A stretch of DNA of 64,000 nt, from the NCBI GenBank assembly GCA_006384855.1, contig VCJN01002096.1, positions 62,001-126,000 on the forward strand. Reading direction: 5' to 3'. The notes under the pieces are model-generated. The model ran no database searches. It had not been told where the DNA came from and saw only the letters and a program-made list of their open reading frames with translations. The first letter of the stretch is position 1. The number at the start of each line of letters is the position of its first letter. Positions 1 through 11,192 of this stretch are shown here, piece after piece. Made by a program: the position numbers and the translations under genes. The DNA comes from Tetraselmis striata (Eukaryota > Chlorophyta > Chlorodendrophyceae > Chlorodendrales > Chlorodendraceae).

Positions 1-715
1 AGATTTCGTTTGGCTACATGTTGCCCGCCAAGCTGCCAAAGTACCATCGAGTGGGCCTAGAGACCCTCAAGACTGCGAAACATAGTGTTCGCGGGTAGGG
101 TAGGGCCCGGGTGGGTGGGTCAGCCCCATACCCAAATCAGGTGCTCCAGGACCCCCTGACGAAATCCCCTGAGAAATTGGCGCTCTAATATCCCCACCCT
201 CCCCAGCACAGAGCAGGAGAGCTGAGTACCATCATTACTAATACACTGGTCGTGCCAGCACGTAAGGATTAGTAAGAATTCATGCTGGCGGCATCAGTAC
301 CTGTAGTCGCTACCTCGTGTGTAGGATTATTTCCGTACATCTGGAGTACACATTAAGCGAGGAAAAAGCACACTGATAGGAATAATAGCGACTAGTCGCT
401 TTAGCAGATACACATACAGTCCGAGATATTAATTACATGAGCTAGCAGCAGAAGGCGATATCGGAAATCACCAAAATAAAAGGCAGTCAGAAAGGTCCTC
501 TACATCGACTGCGGGGATATTGGTACGGGGTAGTGGGAGCCACGTAGAACTGGGCCCTATGGGCTCCCATTTTTAGGTAGCGACCACTGCGCCGCCTGTA
601 GCGCTACGCCGACGGCGGAGCTAAAATTAAATCCAGCATTACCTAGCATTACCGAAACATTACCGGATGCTTATTCAGGATGTTAGCGACTAGTCGCTAC
701 ACCTCACTTAGTCGG
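1..715. other. Gene-poor stretch with a recurring palindrome
   Basis: I see no convincing coding region here. The stretch contains a perfect 16-bp palindrome, TAGCGACTAGTCGCTA, at 684-699, a near-perfect copy at 386-400 and the half-site GTAGTCGCTAC at about 303-313. The same half-sites recur through the first 17 kb (see findings). Confidence 0.5.
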
Positions 716-749
716 TGTAAGGATATGTACCACACAAATCCCCATGTGG
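716..749 (+). repeat. Partial copy of the 73-bp P module
   Basis: This is the left half of the P module seen complete at 4822-4894 and elsewhere. It starts TGTAAGGATATGTACCACAC and stops after CCCCATGTGG. The 750-1781 stretch that follows holds no feature I can support; its overlapping short frames lack any recognisable domain. Confidence 0.7.
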
Positions 750-1781
750 TAGACTTACCTGGGTGTTGGTCTCTGAAGAATTCATAATCGTACGGTAGAG
801 AACCCCAAAGAACAGCCTGAGAACCGCACCGCGGCTTAGGCCGCCGTCGGATCGTCCGAGGGTTCTCAAACCTACAGCTGGGTAATCCGGCTATGCTGAT
901 GCGGCGCTATGGCGCAGTTTTAATTCGTAGCAAGACCGTGGCAAGGCTCATAAGGACAGTACCTGTAGCGATGGTAGCGAGTAAACGTCCTTTATTTATT
1001 ATCATGATTATTATTATTATTTATATATTATTATTATATTCGTCATAATCGCGCGCAATTAATAAACAAGGGCGGGCTACAGATTTACCCGTCGCTATAG
1101 TAGTCGCTACTGCATATCATCAGGTCATCAAATTCGCTGCGACTCTTGAGGCTGCTGTGCCCGATCCACCTGGTACCGTACCAATAGCGCCCCCCCGTTC
1201 CACAGGTTTGCTGTCCGCCTTCCGCCATGGTCGCCGCAGGGCTCTCACCCGCGCGCATACACACAACGGCGTTGCTCCGGCGTGAGCGCGCACGACCTGA
1301 CGGTGGTTGGGGCGTGGGCGCGCCAGGGCGGACAGCACGACCCACCACAGCATTTCTCGAAAGGCGGTATCGTCGGCAGAGCAACAGTCGCAGATACGTC
1401 CTCAGGGTGTGGTGTGGCTGGTTGTGGACTCATAGGGTTTTTGCTGCCAGAAGGCGGGCGTAGTGGGGAGGAAAGGGGGGACGGCGGCGGCAAGGTCCCG
1501 GGGGGGGGAGGTCTGACGAATTCGTTCGTGCTCCGCGGATGCCGTGGGCCGTCTGGAAGGTGGCACCAAGCGCAGGTGGTGCCACAAGTGCTTCGCTCGC
1601 TGAGCCGCCTAGGGGAATTTAAGGTAAAACCCCGGCTAGGGCTGGGGTATAGACTTTGGTGCCGAATCATATACATGTGGCAGTGAGGTGCACGAGAGCG
1701 CGTCCGCGGCTGCAAGCACTGCCTGCCTATGGCAAGACCAGCATGTGCGCAGCAGCACTGCCTTGTAGCACTGCATGCGTT

Positions 1782-2335
1782 GTGGCCTCGGGCGTCTCAG
1801 TCGCCCCGCTGCCCCCATAGCGCCGCCCCGGGGACTTAGCGGTTTATAGAGGACTCGTGAATATGTCGCCAGATGTACCGACTATATATTGACCCATTCT
1901 GGTGTCATCCATGCCGAGGTTCTACAAGCAGGAGCTGCCAGCTGCGGCGACTGTTGCTGAGCGCAGCTTGCTGGAGTTAGGTGTTGCTGGCGGCAGGGGC
2001 AACAATATTGGCGCGGGTGGGAGCGCTTGAGTGCTTCGCGTGTGGATTGTGATTAGGATACGTTGATGTTGCTTAGGTAAAACCATTCATGGCGCTTGCT
2101 GGTTTGGCCCGTTCGGTTGGCCGCCGCCCTCCACCTAGTCAAAAATGATGTATATGTGCGCGATGCGTGCGTGCCCGCCTCATATGCACCGCTTTCACCC
2201 TCCATCATTGGGCATACAGCTGGGTCACCGTGTCAATGGTCAGTGTTGCTAAATTACATGCATGGCTACCTAGATTGTATTGTCCTTTGCTGCTGCTAGA
2301 TCCATTGCAAGCTTCTGGAGACTGCGCTTTCCCCT
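1782..2335. repeat. Duplicated block, copy 1
   Basis: This block of about 0.55 kb recurs, diverged, at 2774-3398. Shared landmarks in order are CGCCCCGCTGC, TTTATTGACxCATTxTGG-like sequence, a short ORF, and a final stretch containing AATGGTCAGTGTTG and TAGATTGTA. The short ORF at 1911-2030 (39 codons, starting MPRFYKQELPAA, ending GNNIGAGGSA) has a counterpart from 2885 (MLRIYKLDLPPAAS). Its reading frame stays open in both copies despite roughly one difference in five bases. I do not recognise the peptide. Confidence 0.6.
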
Positions 2336-2518
2336 CTTATTATCGAGAGCAACAGCGAGGGTCTGACCATCATCAACTCTACCGCGGTAGTTGGGATCTG
2401 ACATGATCTCTTGGATTATCACTTGGCGGTAGTAGAAGTAGCTTCGGCCGTTTCGCTTTTTCCATGCATGGAACATGGGGTAGTCATCCGCCCTACCCTC
2501 CAGAAGCATTGATGCCAC
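2270..2518 (-). CDS. Hypothetical protein fragment, possible terminal exon
   Basis: An open frame of about 82 codons ends at a stop at 2270. Its composition looks protein-like, unlike its neighbours: it runs through FHAWKKRNGRSYFYYRQVI, EIMSDPNYRGRV and KRGKRSLQKLAMDLAAAK, mixing charged and aromatic residues without low complexity. Its 3' end overlaps the duplicated block. The second copy of the block (about 3330-3400) still shows a related but interrupted RSLKKL...DLAAAE stretch, so this may belong to the repeat family. No start is assigned, and the upstream minus-strand sequence runs into a poly(C) tract at 2663-2682. Function is unknown; it could be a chance frame. Confidence 0.3.
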   Translation of the reverse strand: MASMLLEGRADDYPMFHAWKKRNGRSYFYYRQVIIQEIMSDPNYRGRVDDGQTLAVALDNKRGKRSLQKLAMDLAAAKDNTI

Positions 2519-2773
2519 CGGGTGTTTGCGGACCTTGTTCCCATTGCCACATCACACCCACCCATCCATTCAATGGCAAAGGATGCACACTGTAGCAGCC
2601 CATACTGATTGCGGCTTATGCCAGTCAGCAGCATTCGCCTGCTCATGTTGGGGCTTTTGGTACCCCCCCCCCCCCCCCCCCCGCGCGGCCAAACCGTCAC
2701 TTGCGTTTTTGGACCCCATCTGATGTGTTCATTATGCTTATGTTTGCGCCCATGTTGGCGCTGACATTCTGTT

Positions 2774-3398
2774 CTGGCCTTGGGGCCCTCAGTCGCCCCG
2801 CTGCTCCCTCAGCGGGTTTACATGGGATTCATGAATATATCTCCGGACTTACGGAAGATTTATTGACACATTTTGGCGCCATCCATGCTGAGGATATACA
2901 AGCTGGACCTGCCTCCTGCAGCGAGTGTTGATGACCGTAGCTTGCTGGAGTTTGGTGCTGCTGGCGGCATGGGCAACAACATGGGCGCGGGTGATTGCCG
3001 TGGGAGCGCTCAAGTGCTAACCTTCGGGTGTAGATGGTGATAAGAGGCGTTGATATTGCATATATAAAACCAGTGTAATAATTCAGGGCGCTAGTAACTC
3101 TGGCGGAGCTGGGCGGTAGTGGGAGCACCTGCACCACGCACGCACACAAGGGAAGTTGAGGCTGTTGCCGTTAAGTGGCCACGATCCTGCCAAATCTTTC
3201 CAGCCTCCGCATGCACGCGCGCTTGCAGTGGGCGAGCTGATTGCACCGTGCACCGCTTTCATCCCCCGTCACTGGGCTTACAGTGGGAGCACCGTGGAAA
3301 TGGTCAGTGTTGTAGAATTACATGCATCGCTTTCTAGATTGTACCCCTCTGCTGCTGCTAGATCTATTCACAGCTTCTTGAGACTGCGTTCTGCGCTC
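2774..3398. repeat. Duplicated block, copy 2
   Basis: This is the partner of the block at 1782-2335, in the same orientation and about 1 kb away. It is slightly longer because of small insertions. It carries the MLRIYKLDLPPAAS version of the short ORF from 2885. Confidence 0.6.
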
Positions 3399-4522
3399 TG
3401 AAACCTTCTGCCTCATGAGTTGTTGGTTGGGAGTTTGCCCTGCATGGCAAGTATCTCCTTCACCTCGGCAGCGTCATTCTCCTTGCGCGGGCGACATGAC
3501 GGCGCCGGAATTGCATATATCACTGGTTCCTGGCATCGGCAGAGGTCGGGCAAACTATAACTAAAAACCTAATAAAAATCATTGGGGCGGGAAAAACGAA
3601 AAACAATATCATATAAAAACAATATCACGGTTATTGTGAGTGTGGGCTTTTTTTTTGGGGGGGGGGGGGGGGGGGGGGGCGGTGGGGGGGGGGGGGGGGG
3701 GGGGGTTATTTTTCCAGGCAACCGAAGTAACCTATGATATCCCAGGTGTCGCAAAAATTACCTCATCTTCGGCAGCATGCAGGTGCCCGGGCTCGTCGAG
3801 ACCGTTCTCCAAGCGATCAGCCCGTGTGAGAGCGGGAGAGCCGGCGGCGCCCGGGGTGCACCGCGACACAGGGCAAATGGCGCCACGGCGAGCCGGGCCG
3901 CCTAGCTGTTAGGTGATGCGCTCACGATGGCGGCGGGCTTGAAGAGTTCCATACGAGCAAGAGGGGAAGGAGTACCGCGCTATCGTGCGGCGCCGGTCAA
4001 ACTATGTTTTCTTGCTGGGCGGTTCTCTACAGTGAGCTCCTCGACGACCGATGCCGGCGACAGGGTTCGCTCCCGCTCGCATGCAGGGCGCCGCTTCGGA
4101 CGACCATTGCGCACCCGCGCCGGTGGATGATGAGCCCTACAGCATACGCGCGACGACTACCCGTAGGTAGCGTCTTCTCGTAATACGTGGTAACCTCGTA
4201 AGAATTAATCCTTTGTCGCTATGGATTGCATGCAACATAGCCCGTACATGGGCGCCTGCGCGCTGTGGCGGGATCTGGACAAATGTGTTGAAGCTATGGT
4301 ACGGGTTGTTCATCCCGCTCCGCCGGCCCAGCCGCGACACATCATGTAAAGTACTGCTCGCCGGCTCTGGCCGGCGGCGAGTTCTTTGGAGTGTACGTCC
4401 GGGTTCTTTGGGGGGGAAGAACGCCGGGCTACGCCGTAGCCCGGCGGATTCGGCCGCCGGCTGTGTACGGGATAGGAGGTTCTCGGGCCCGGTATGCCGT
4501 TCTCCGGGTTCTCAAGAACTCA
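3399..4522. other. No gene seen; long poly(G) run
   Basis: A G-rich run at about 3657-3705 (two runs of more than 20 G split by CGGT) is the only clear structure. Frames through it encode poly-Gly or poly-Pro and are artefacts of the run. The rest is GC-rich sequence without recognisable coding. Confidence 0.5.
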
Positions 4523-5125
4523 GGTAAGGGTACATACCCAGTGCCTGGTGCGTTTTGCGCGGTATCCTTACAAATGGTGCTTCTACGCACGCATTGGATC
4601 CGGGTTCGATCGATCCCGCGGAGAAACTTATAATATGATATATACCCCGCAATGTTGGACGACCCGGCCCATGCGGATCGCCACCGAATCCAAGCCGAAA
4701 CGTTGCTGGAGGAGGTCCTCCATCCATTGGGGGGGGGGGGGGGGGGGTGTAAGGATATGTTCCACACAAATCCCCCATGTGGGTACCCAGTGCCTGGTGC
4801 GTTTTTGCGCGGTATCCGTAGTGTAAGGATATGTACCACACAAATCCCCATGTGGGTACCCAGTGTCGGGTGCGTTTTGCGCGGTATCCTTACATTTGGT
4901 GCTTCTAAGCACGAATTGGATCCGGGTTCGATCCCGCGGAGAAACATATAATATGATATGATATCCCGCAATGTTGGACGACCCGGCCAATGCGGATCGC
5001 CACCGAATCCAAGCCGAAACGTTGCTGGAGGAGGTCCTCCATCCTATGTAGGGGGGTGGAGTGTAAGGATACCCACAAATCCCCATGTGGGTACCCACTG
5101 GTGCGTTTTGCGCGGTATCCTTACA
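4523..5125 (+). repeat. Composite P-T-(GATAT)-H-(G)n-P repeat, two units
   Basis: The modules run in this order: P (4523-4572, partial), T (4573-4625), short GATAT tract, H (4646-4728), G19 (4729-4747), P (4748-4820), P (4822-4894), T (4895-4945), GATAT tract, H (4965-5044), short G run, P (5062-5125). P is a 73-bp module whose ends TGTAAGGATA and TATCCTTACA are inverted repeats. T contains GGGTTCGATCCC, like a tRNA T-arm/B box. H is an 80-bp conserved block beginning CCCGCAATGTTGGACGACCC. I infer a non-autonomous element with P as its terminal repeat. Confidence 0.75.
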
Positions 5126-5754
5126 CCTAGTCGCCAGAGCGTACGGTACGCTCGTCGTCGGGATGTAACGACTACTACCACGCGTATCCTATCAGCGTTA
5201 TATACATCAATCAGGAGCGACTCGCTAGCTGTAGACATTGCTATAATTTTCAAGCGTCATGTTTGCCACACGCCCCGGCGCGGGGTGACACTGTAATTTG
5301 ATCTGGACAGACTGTAATTTGATCTCACCAAAAAGTACAGGTAGCGACTAGCGCAGTTCGTTTTCGCCGATTCGCGTCTGTGTCGCTCCACCATTATTTT
5401 TTCGCCTCCGGGACAGGACTGGCAGTGAAACCGTTGCAGCGTCTCTACGACGGCCGGGATTTGCTTGTTTGGTTTTCCTACGTACCCGTGCCAGTAGTAA
5501 TCGCTGTATTGAGGGGTTGTGGAGCTGTAGTAGTACGGGTTAGTCGCTACGAGTTGTACTCGTGTGCGTAGTGCCCATGAGCGACGAGCAGGCGGCGCGG
5601 CGCGTGTGCGGCGCACACCGGTTCCCCGCGGGTTCTCGTAGTAGCGCTAAATGTAGATAAATGTTCCAGCGCCTTTTCGGGCCGAATGCTGGCGTACATA
5701 CTGGTACGGCCGTACTGGTACGGCCGTACTGGTACACCGTACTGGTACGGCCGT
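5126..5754. other. No gene; short tandem repeats
   Basis: It contains a doubled ACTGTAATTTGATCT unit (about 5289-5325). A block around 5404-5456 (CGGGACAGGACTGGCA...) recurs at 61195-61249. A tandem GTACTGGTACGGCC tract runs at about 5697-5752. No protein is recognisable. Confidence 0.5.
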
Positions 5755-5804
5755 TGTAAGATTGCCGCGCAAATGGGGGATTTGTGTGGTACATATCCTT
5801 ACAC

Positions 5805-5836
<32 letters not shown>

Positions 5837-5934
5837 ATTGGATGGAGGACCTCCTCCAGCAACGTTTCGGCTTGGATTCGGTGGCGATCCGCATTGGCCG
5901 GGTCGTCCAACATTGCGGGATATCATATCATATA
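5755..5934 (-). repeat. Composite repeat, reverse orientation
   Basis: Read on the minus strand this is a GATAT tract, then H (5919-5837), a G31 run (C at 5806-5836) and P (5803-5755, partial). The order and junctions match the plus-strand copies at 4.5-5.1 and 10.5-11.5 kb, so the G run is part of the family rather than a local accident. Confidence 0.7.
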
Positions 5935-5984
5935 AGCGGCGCTTCGCGCCGGGGATTTGTGGAGGTGCCCCTACCTCTTGGGTT

Positions 5985-6227
5985 GAGCCTGGTGCGGGAT
6001 GCGGGCCGCTTTTAGCCGGCTTGTAGTGTTGATCTTGTAATACTGTGTTTTTTCGGGTAATACTGCTTTTAGCGTTAGATTTGTCAGTCAGTAATTTGTT
6101 TTTTAAGAGACGTATTAATTTGTATAACAGATTAAATCTACAAGCCGCGTAATAAAAGCTTGCCGCTGACTACTGGTGTGCATTAGAAAAAGTCCAGTAC
6201 CCAACCCACCGCTAAAAGGAGTATTAC

Positions 6228-6258
<31 letters not shown>

Positions 6259-6330
6259 GCAGCACTACAAGATCAGCAATACAAGCCGCCCACAGGCGGC
6301 CCGCATCCCGCACGAGGCCGCGCAGGTCGG
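5985..6330. repeat. Fold-back (inverted-repeat) element
   Basis: The left arm, about 5990-6073 (GGTGCGGGATGCGGGCCGC ... TGTTGATCTTGTAATACTG ... TAATACTGCTTTTAGCG), is mirrored by a right arm at about 6208-6325 (CGCTAAAAGGAGTATTAC ... ACAAGATCAGCAATACAAG ... GGCCCGCATCCCGCAC). The right arm is interrupted by C22 (6227-6248) and A10. Related arm sequence appears at 58240-58560. This fits a MITE or fold-back element without coding capacity. Confidence 0.6.
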
Positions 6331-6689
6331 GCCGGTCGTCAGGTCTACGGGGAGGGCACGCCGCGAATCGCCGTGCCCGCCGCCTGTATTGGCACCGGAC
6401 GCCGGACGCCGTCGTTCGACCGTCGCCCGTCTGTCGACGGACGCCCGTCCCCGGGTCGGCGGACTGCTCCCGCACCGCGGCGACCCCTTTTTACAGCATC
6501 ATTTTACAGCATGTACTTGAACCACCGTATAAGGAAATAAATTAGCGACTACATCAGGGCTTTCACAAAAGCGCACTACAACTATATACTTATACCACCG
6601 TATATAATAAGGATTAGTCGCTGTAAGAATAAAAGAGGCGGGCACGTCTTTGATTCAGCAGTAAAAACGCGCTGCGGAACCGCATTATT
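6331..6689. other. No gene; dispersed 32-bp repeat
   Basis: The 32 bases from 6551 to 6582 (ACATCAGGGCTTTCACAAAA then GCGCACTACAAC) are identical to 46282-46313. A shorter version lies near 58664. No coding region is apparent. Confidence 0.5.
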
Positions 6690-6794
6690 TTGGCGTTGCA
6701 CAAGGATCGTCTGGTTTGCCGAAGAATACCAGGTCTTGTTACAGGTTGTGATATTCAGGAATTTGCAGGCATACAATCCCAGAGCCAGGGAGGG

Positions 6795-6988
6795 TTGGGC
6801 GGGCTGTGGTGCGCTCTATGGAGCGTGCCACAGCAAAGGAGAGTGACCGGTCGGTCCGCCGTGAAGGCAGGTGGTGGCTCTGACCGGCCCCCGCAATCGT
6901 GCGCGCGCACACGCGCGCTACGGGCGCCGCGCCAGGGCTATATATCTCGTACAGGTAGAGAAACCACATAAACTAGTTTAGAACATTT
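6795..6988 (-). repeat. PAT-type split repeat A2
   Basis: About 190 bp, nearly identical to 9561-9748, in the same orientation. Shared landmarks are GGAGCGTGCCACAGCAAAGG, GACCGGTCGGTCCGCCGTG and AACCACATAAACTAGTTTAG. It lies between two short B repeats (6.70-6.73 and 7.00-7.02 kb), the signature of split direct repeats. Confidence 0.75.
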
Positions 6989-9560
6989 CACAAGGATCGT
7001 CTGGTTTGCCGACTAGAAAATGCCGGACGAAGCAGGCCACGGGCGGGGGTCACGGGCGGGAATGTTGAAGGCGACGACATGCCAGCGGGGTGCGCCCACG
7101 GGAAGGCGGTCGCCGGTACGGCCAGGAATGAAGAGGTCGTGGCGCGGCTTCCAAGAGCGCATGTCGGAGCACATCTCCGAGAGGAGCTGGTACCAAGCTT
7201 TGTCAGGCCAGTAGGGAACAATGACGATGGCTGGGGCACCGCTGGACTCAAGTTTGGAGACTAGATCGCCGATGAGGTTCCACGGAGGGTTACACTAGTT
7301 ACGTTCGCAAGGCCATGCAGCGTCGGAGAGGCGCAGGGCGTCGACGGCCTCGCACCGCGGGTCACGCCAGCGGGCGTTGTAGCGGGGTAGGAGGGCGTTT
7401 TCAGAGGTCGCGAAGCGGTCGATGGTGCAGGCGCCCCATTTAGCAGTGAGCGAGGCGAATCGACGAGGGTTGAACTGCCAGTCGTCACAATCAACCTCGC
7501 GACTAAGGCGGTCAGCCCAGATATTCGCCGCAGAACGGATGTAGCGCACGGAAAGGGTGATGCCGTGCGTGTCCATGAGGTACCACGTTTTGCGTAGCTC
7601 AGCCATGAGGCGTGGAGAGCGAGAGGTGAGGTTAGTGAGGACGCCGACAACTGCTTGGTTATCCTCGTTTTGGAGCATGGGGAGGAAGGACTCAATAGCC
7701 AAGCGGACGGCTTGGAGCTCTTTCATGGTAATGTGCGCATTGCGGTCATCGTCGTACCAAACCCCGAGCTTCATGGTGCTCGTTCAAAACGGCACCCCAG
7801 CCGTACGACGAACTGTCGACGTGTAGGTATCCGGTTTCGACGGGGCGGTTAATGGGACGGCCGTTGTGTTGGGTGGGCACACCCACCCACCATTGCAGAT
7901 CGCGTTCGAGCTGGCGGGTAAGCTTGACGCGGCCGGACCAAGAGTCGCGCGTCTTGAGCACATCATGCAGCTCACGAAGGTAGAAACGGGCAGGGGCAAT
8001 GGCCAAGTAGAGAAATTGGCATTTGCCCGCGAGAGCGGCCAACTCGCGAGCTGGCAACCACCGATGATCGCGTTTTGCTCGTTGGATTAGGCGTTTGGCC
8101 GCGCGAGCAATGCTGGCGAGTTTCTCAGCGGGCGCACGAAGAGTAGGTGACCCCGATGTGTCAATTTCTAACCCCAGGTGCACGAGCTTCTGGGTGGGCT
8201 CCCACACGCCCTTGTTGGGGTTGCGCAGCAGACCAAAGCCCGAGAGGTGGCGTTCGATGTAGTCACGTTGCCAGATGGCCTCAGCCTGAGTCCGAGCTAG
8301 AAACAGGAAATCGTCCATGTAGGCCAACATGCGCATGCCAAATCGTCGCCGGGGAATAGGTGTGCCGTCTGCTCCAGCCGGGTTACGACGCAACGCCCTA
8401 GTGAGGACGTTGGTGAATTGGCAGAAGTAATAGGGGGACAGAGACCATCCCATGGGAAGGCCAGCCAGTCGGTACGGAGTGCCGCGGTAATCGACAGTGA
8501 AAAAATCCCTGTCCTCAGGGGCGATTCCAACCGCGTAAAACCCGTCCTGCAGGTCCATCTGCAACATGTAGTCCCCAGGGCGCGCCAGGTTGCGTAAATG
8601 CGGAAGCGTCTCAAACGAAAGATCGCGCGTCTCGCAATAGCGGTTCAGGGGGCGAAGGTCAATGATGAGGCTCCATTTGGTTGTTCCGGGCTTGGGAACC
8701 AGGAACAGCCGGGACACCCATTTTGCGCAGTAGCCTCGCTCCCAGGCCCCAAGGGCCAGGAAGCGAGCCAATTCACCGTCCATAAACTCCAGCTGAGCAA
8801 GAGTAGCATCCCCCATTGACACCCCCTTATACCCCCTTATACCCCCTCATGAAAAGAAGGTGGGGCAAGCCCGTCCAAGAAAGGAACGCGTTCACCTCGG
8901 GATATCCAGTTGAGAACACTGCGATTTGCGCCAGCGGCTTGCCAGTTGCCGAGATTACGACGGACGCGATGTCTCATAAAGGGGGAGTCGGGAGCATAGG
9001 AATTGGCGCGATGGATGTCGCGAGGGGGGCGAGCAGAGCGCCCTGTCGCTCTGCTCGCCCTCTCCGCGTCGGCGTCAGGGTCCACGGTGCGCGGCACAGT
9101 AGGAGTGCCGCGGCGTGGGAGTAGCCATGTGCCACTGGGCGCTGGCTTGGCCACTGGCAGTGTACTGTCACTTTGTACTCGAATCTGTACTAGACGACGG
9201 GCATACGCCGCCATACGCCCCAGTCGGAGCGCATCGCGACACCTACGCCGGGTAGGGGCCATTACAGATCGAGCCATGTCCACACGGGAAAGGGCAGCCA
9301 GGGGTTACTGTTGGTCGACACTGGTCGAAGGTCTTGTTCCACTGAATGGGGAAGCGCTGCAGCTTCATCCTCTCCTCGCGTTGGGCGAGTAATCAGCAGC
9401 TCGTTCGCGGGTAGTAGTTAGCACGTCGCAAGCGGCGCGCGTCCATTAACCACACAAACCCTAACGGGTTTCTCCCAGGGGGGGGGGCCGAAAGGCATCG
9501 CTCACCGTACATGGTACGATGGCGGAAGACCGGCACCCTGCGCGGCAAAATTGCCGCGAC

Positions 9561-9748
9561 TTTGCTGTGGTGTGCTCGATGGAGCGTGCCACAGCAAAGG
9601 AGAGTGACCGGTCGGTCCGCCGTGAAGGCAGGTGGTGGCTCTGACCGACCCCCGCAATCGTACGCGCGCACACGCGCGCTACGGGCGCCGCGCCAGGGCT
9701 ATCTCGTACAGGTAGAGAAACCACATAAACTAGTTTAGAACATATCAG
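9561..9748 (-). repeat. PAT-type split repeat A1
   Basis: This is the 5' copy of the A repeat for the minus-strand DIRS/PAT-like element. It differs from 6795-6988 by a handful of bases and one small indel (TATATATCTCG versus TATCTCG), so the element is not very old. Confidence 0.75.
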
Positions 9749-10185
9749 ACGGATATATGACGTGCCTGGGCTAGAATACACGCGCGCCCATTCAGAAACA
9801 AGCCGTATTCGTACCTATACCCTGAAATCAAACGACCGAATACCGAGCGTACAACGGTTCATTGACGAAGACGCAGCACGCGAGGAGGGAGGAGGAGGAC
9901 ATTCGTGATTTTTGTAATATGTTTACGGTGTAATTCACGATAAATTCGTCTCAGTTGCAGGATTTTCACGGACTGTGACAACAGCGTCTAGAAATCAAAC
10001 GAGCAAGTATCGAACGTATGACGGTTCATTCACGAAGACGCAGCACACGCGGAGGAGGAGGAGGAGAACGCCTCGGATTTCGTAATTTAAACGCGGTGGT
10101 ACCGGTATTTCTTCGCTCACACTGCGGGCGACTTCGGACCACCTCCTCCGTTTTCTCCGTTCAACCCAAGAGGTAGGGAATATAT
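9749..10185. repeat. Tandem duplication, 168-bp unit
   Basis: The block from 9828 (CAAACGACCGAATACCGAGC ... GGTTCATTGACGAAGACGCA ... GAGGAGGACATTCGTGATT) repeats from 9996 with about 20 percent divergence. No coding region is seen. Confidence 0.6.
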
Positions 10186-10240
10186 TTTACTTCGCGGGAT
10201 CGAACCCGGACCTAATGCGTGCGTAAAAGCACCATCTGTA
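10186..10240 (-). repeat. T module, reverse copy
   Basis: The reverse complement reads GCACGCATTAGGTCCGGGTT then CGATCCCGCG, matching the T module of the composite repeat. It abuts the left end of the MITE at 10241. Confidence 0.65.
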
Positions 10241-10495
10241 AGGGAAGGTGCGCGTGGTGGAGAGAGTGAGTGCTATTAAATGTGAGGATATACCCTCACT
10301 AGCCCTAATCATCATAGCACATTAGGCGCGTAGCGCCCGCCCGCCGGATGACGGGCTGCGCCCGCGCCCTGTCGGCCACATTGCGCCGTCTGATATATCA
10401 GGCACGGCGCATGTCGGCCCGTAACTAGATCATACTCCACCATCACACTAGTGGAATAGCACTCACTCGCTCTCTCCACCACGCGCACCTTCCCT
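10241..10495. mobile_element. MITE-like element with ~38-bp terminal inverted repeats
   Basis: The left end, AGGGAAGGTGCGCGTGGTGG (continuing AGAGAGTGAGTGCTATT to 10277), is mirrored by the right end at 10454-10495 apart from a 4-base insertion. The interior (CCCTAATCATCATAGCACAT, TCTGATATATCAG) recurs at 11694-11947. It has no coding capacity, so it is probably a non-autonomous DNA transposon. It sits between a reversed T module and a forward P module. Confidence 0.7.
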
Positions 10496-10507
10496 CACAA
10501 CCGTAAC

Positions 10508-11133
10508 TGTAAAGATATGTACCACAAAAATCCCCATGTGGGTACCCTGTGCTTGGTGCGTTTTGCGCGGTATCCTTACAGTTGGTGCTTCTACGCACGC
10601 ATTAGGTCCGGGTTCGATCCCGCGGAGAAATATACAAAAAGATATGATATGATATGATATGATATGATATGATATGATATGATATGATATGATATGATGT
10701 GATATGATATGATATGATATGATATGATATGATATGATATGATATGATATGATATGATATGATATGATATGATATGATATGATATGATATGATATGATAT
10801 GATATGATATGATATGATATGATATGATATGATATGATATGATATGATATGATATGATATGATATGATATGATATGATATGATATGATATGATATGATAT
10901 GATATGATATGATATGATATGATATGATATGATATGATATGATATGATATGATATGATATGATATCCCGCAATGTTGGACGACCCGGCCAATGCGGATCG
11001 CCACCGAATCCAAGCCGAAACGTTGCTGGAGGAGGTTTTCCATCCTATGGGGGGGATCGAGTGTAAGGATATGTACCGCAGAAATCCCTTCTGGGTACCC
11101 ATTGCCTGGTGCGTTTTGCGCAGTATCCTTACA
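10508..11133 (+). repeat. Composite repeat with hugely expanded GATAT tract
   Basis: The modules run P (10508-10580), T (10581-10635), (GATAT)65 (10641-10965), H (10966-11045), a short G run, P (11062-11133). The layout is the same as at 4.5 kb, where the GATAT tract is only a few units. Confidence 0.8.
10641..10965 (+). repeat. (GATAT)65 microsatellite
   Basis: 325 bp of uninterrupted 5-bp units, with one visible variant (GATGT, near 10699). It grew from the short GATAT tract present in every composite repeat. Long SYHII frames across it are artefacts of the repeat. Confidence 0.95.
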
Positions 11134-11192
11134 CATTCGGCTGCGCCACATGATGCTGCGCGCTGCTGGGGCGGTTACCTGTACTCGTACGA

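Larger units (their letters stand above)
6690..9748 (-). mobile_element. DIRS/PAT-like retrotransposon with split direct repeats
   Basis: This minus-strand element encodes a reverse transcriptase (8822-7746) and an RNase H region (7774-7295). The RT shows the fingers motif WSLIIDLRPLNRY, palm motif LQMDLQDGFY, GLPMGWSLSPYYF and catalytic YMDDF. RNase H includes TMKELQAVRLAI and ADRLSREVD. A further conserved stretch after RNase H (about 7280-7000) resembles the NPPW...VPYWPDKAW segment of DIRS-type elements. The ends show the PAT/DIRS plan on the minus strand: A1 (9748-9561), coding, B1 (about 7017-7000), A2 (6988-6795), B2 (about 6726-6700), with B centred on GGCAAACCAGACGATCC. DIRS elements of this kind are known from volvocine algae. 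It is a broken fossil of moderate age. I recognised no recombinase inside its bounds. Confidence 0.8.

Noticed and set aside
3640-3754. Poly-Gly and poly-Pro proteins at the homopolymer runs
   Set aside because: The frames exist only because of G/C runs; the same applies at 21.6, 41.7, 49.5, 54.4, 62.9 and 63.6 kb.
10463-11102. Long open frames encoding SYHII repeats
   Set aside because: They are translations of the (GATAT)n microsatellite, which has no stop in any frame on the minus strand.
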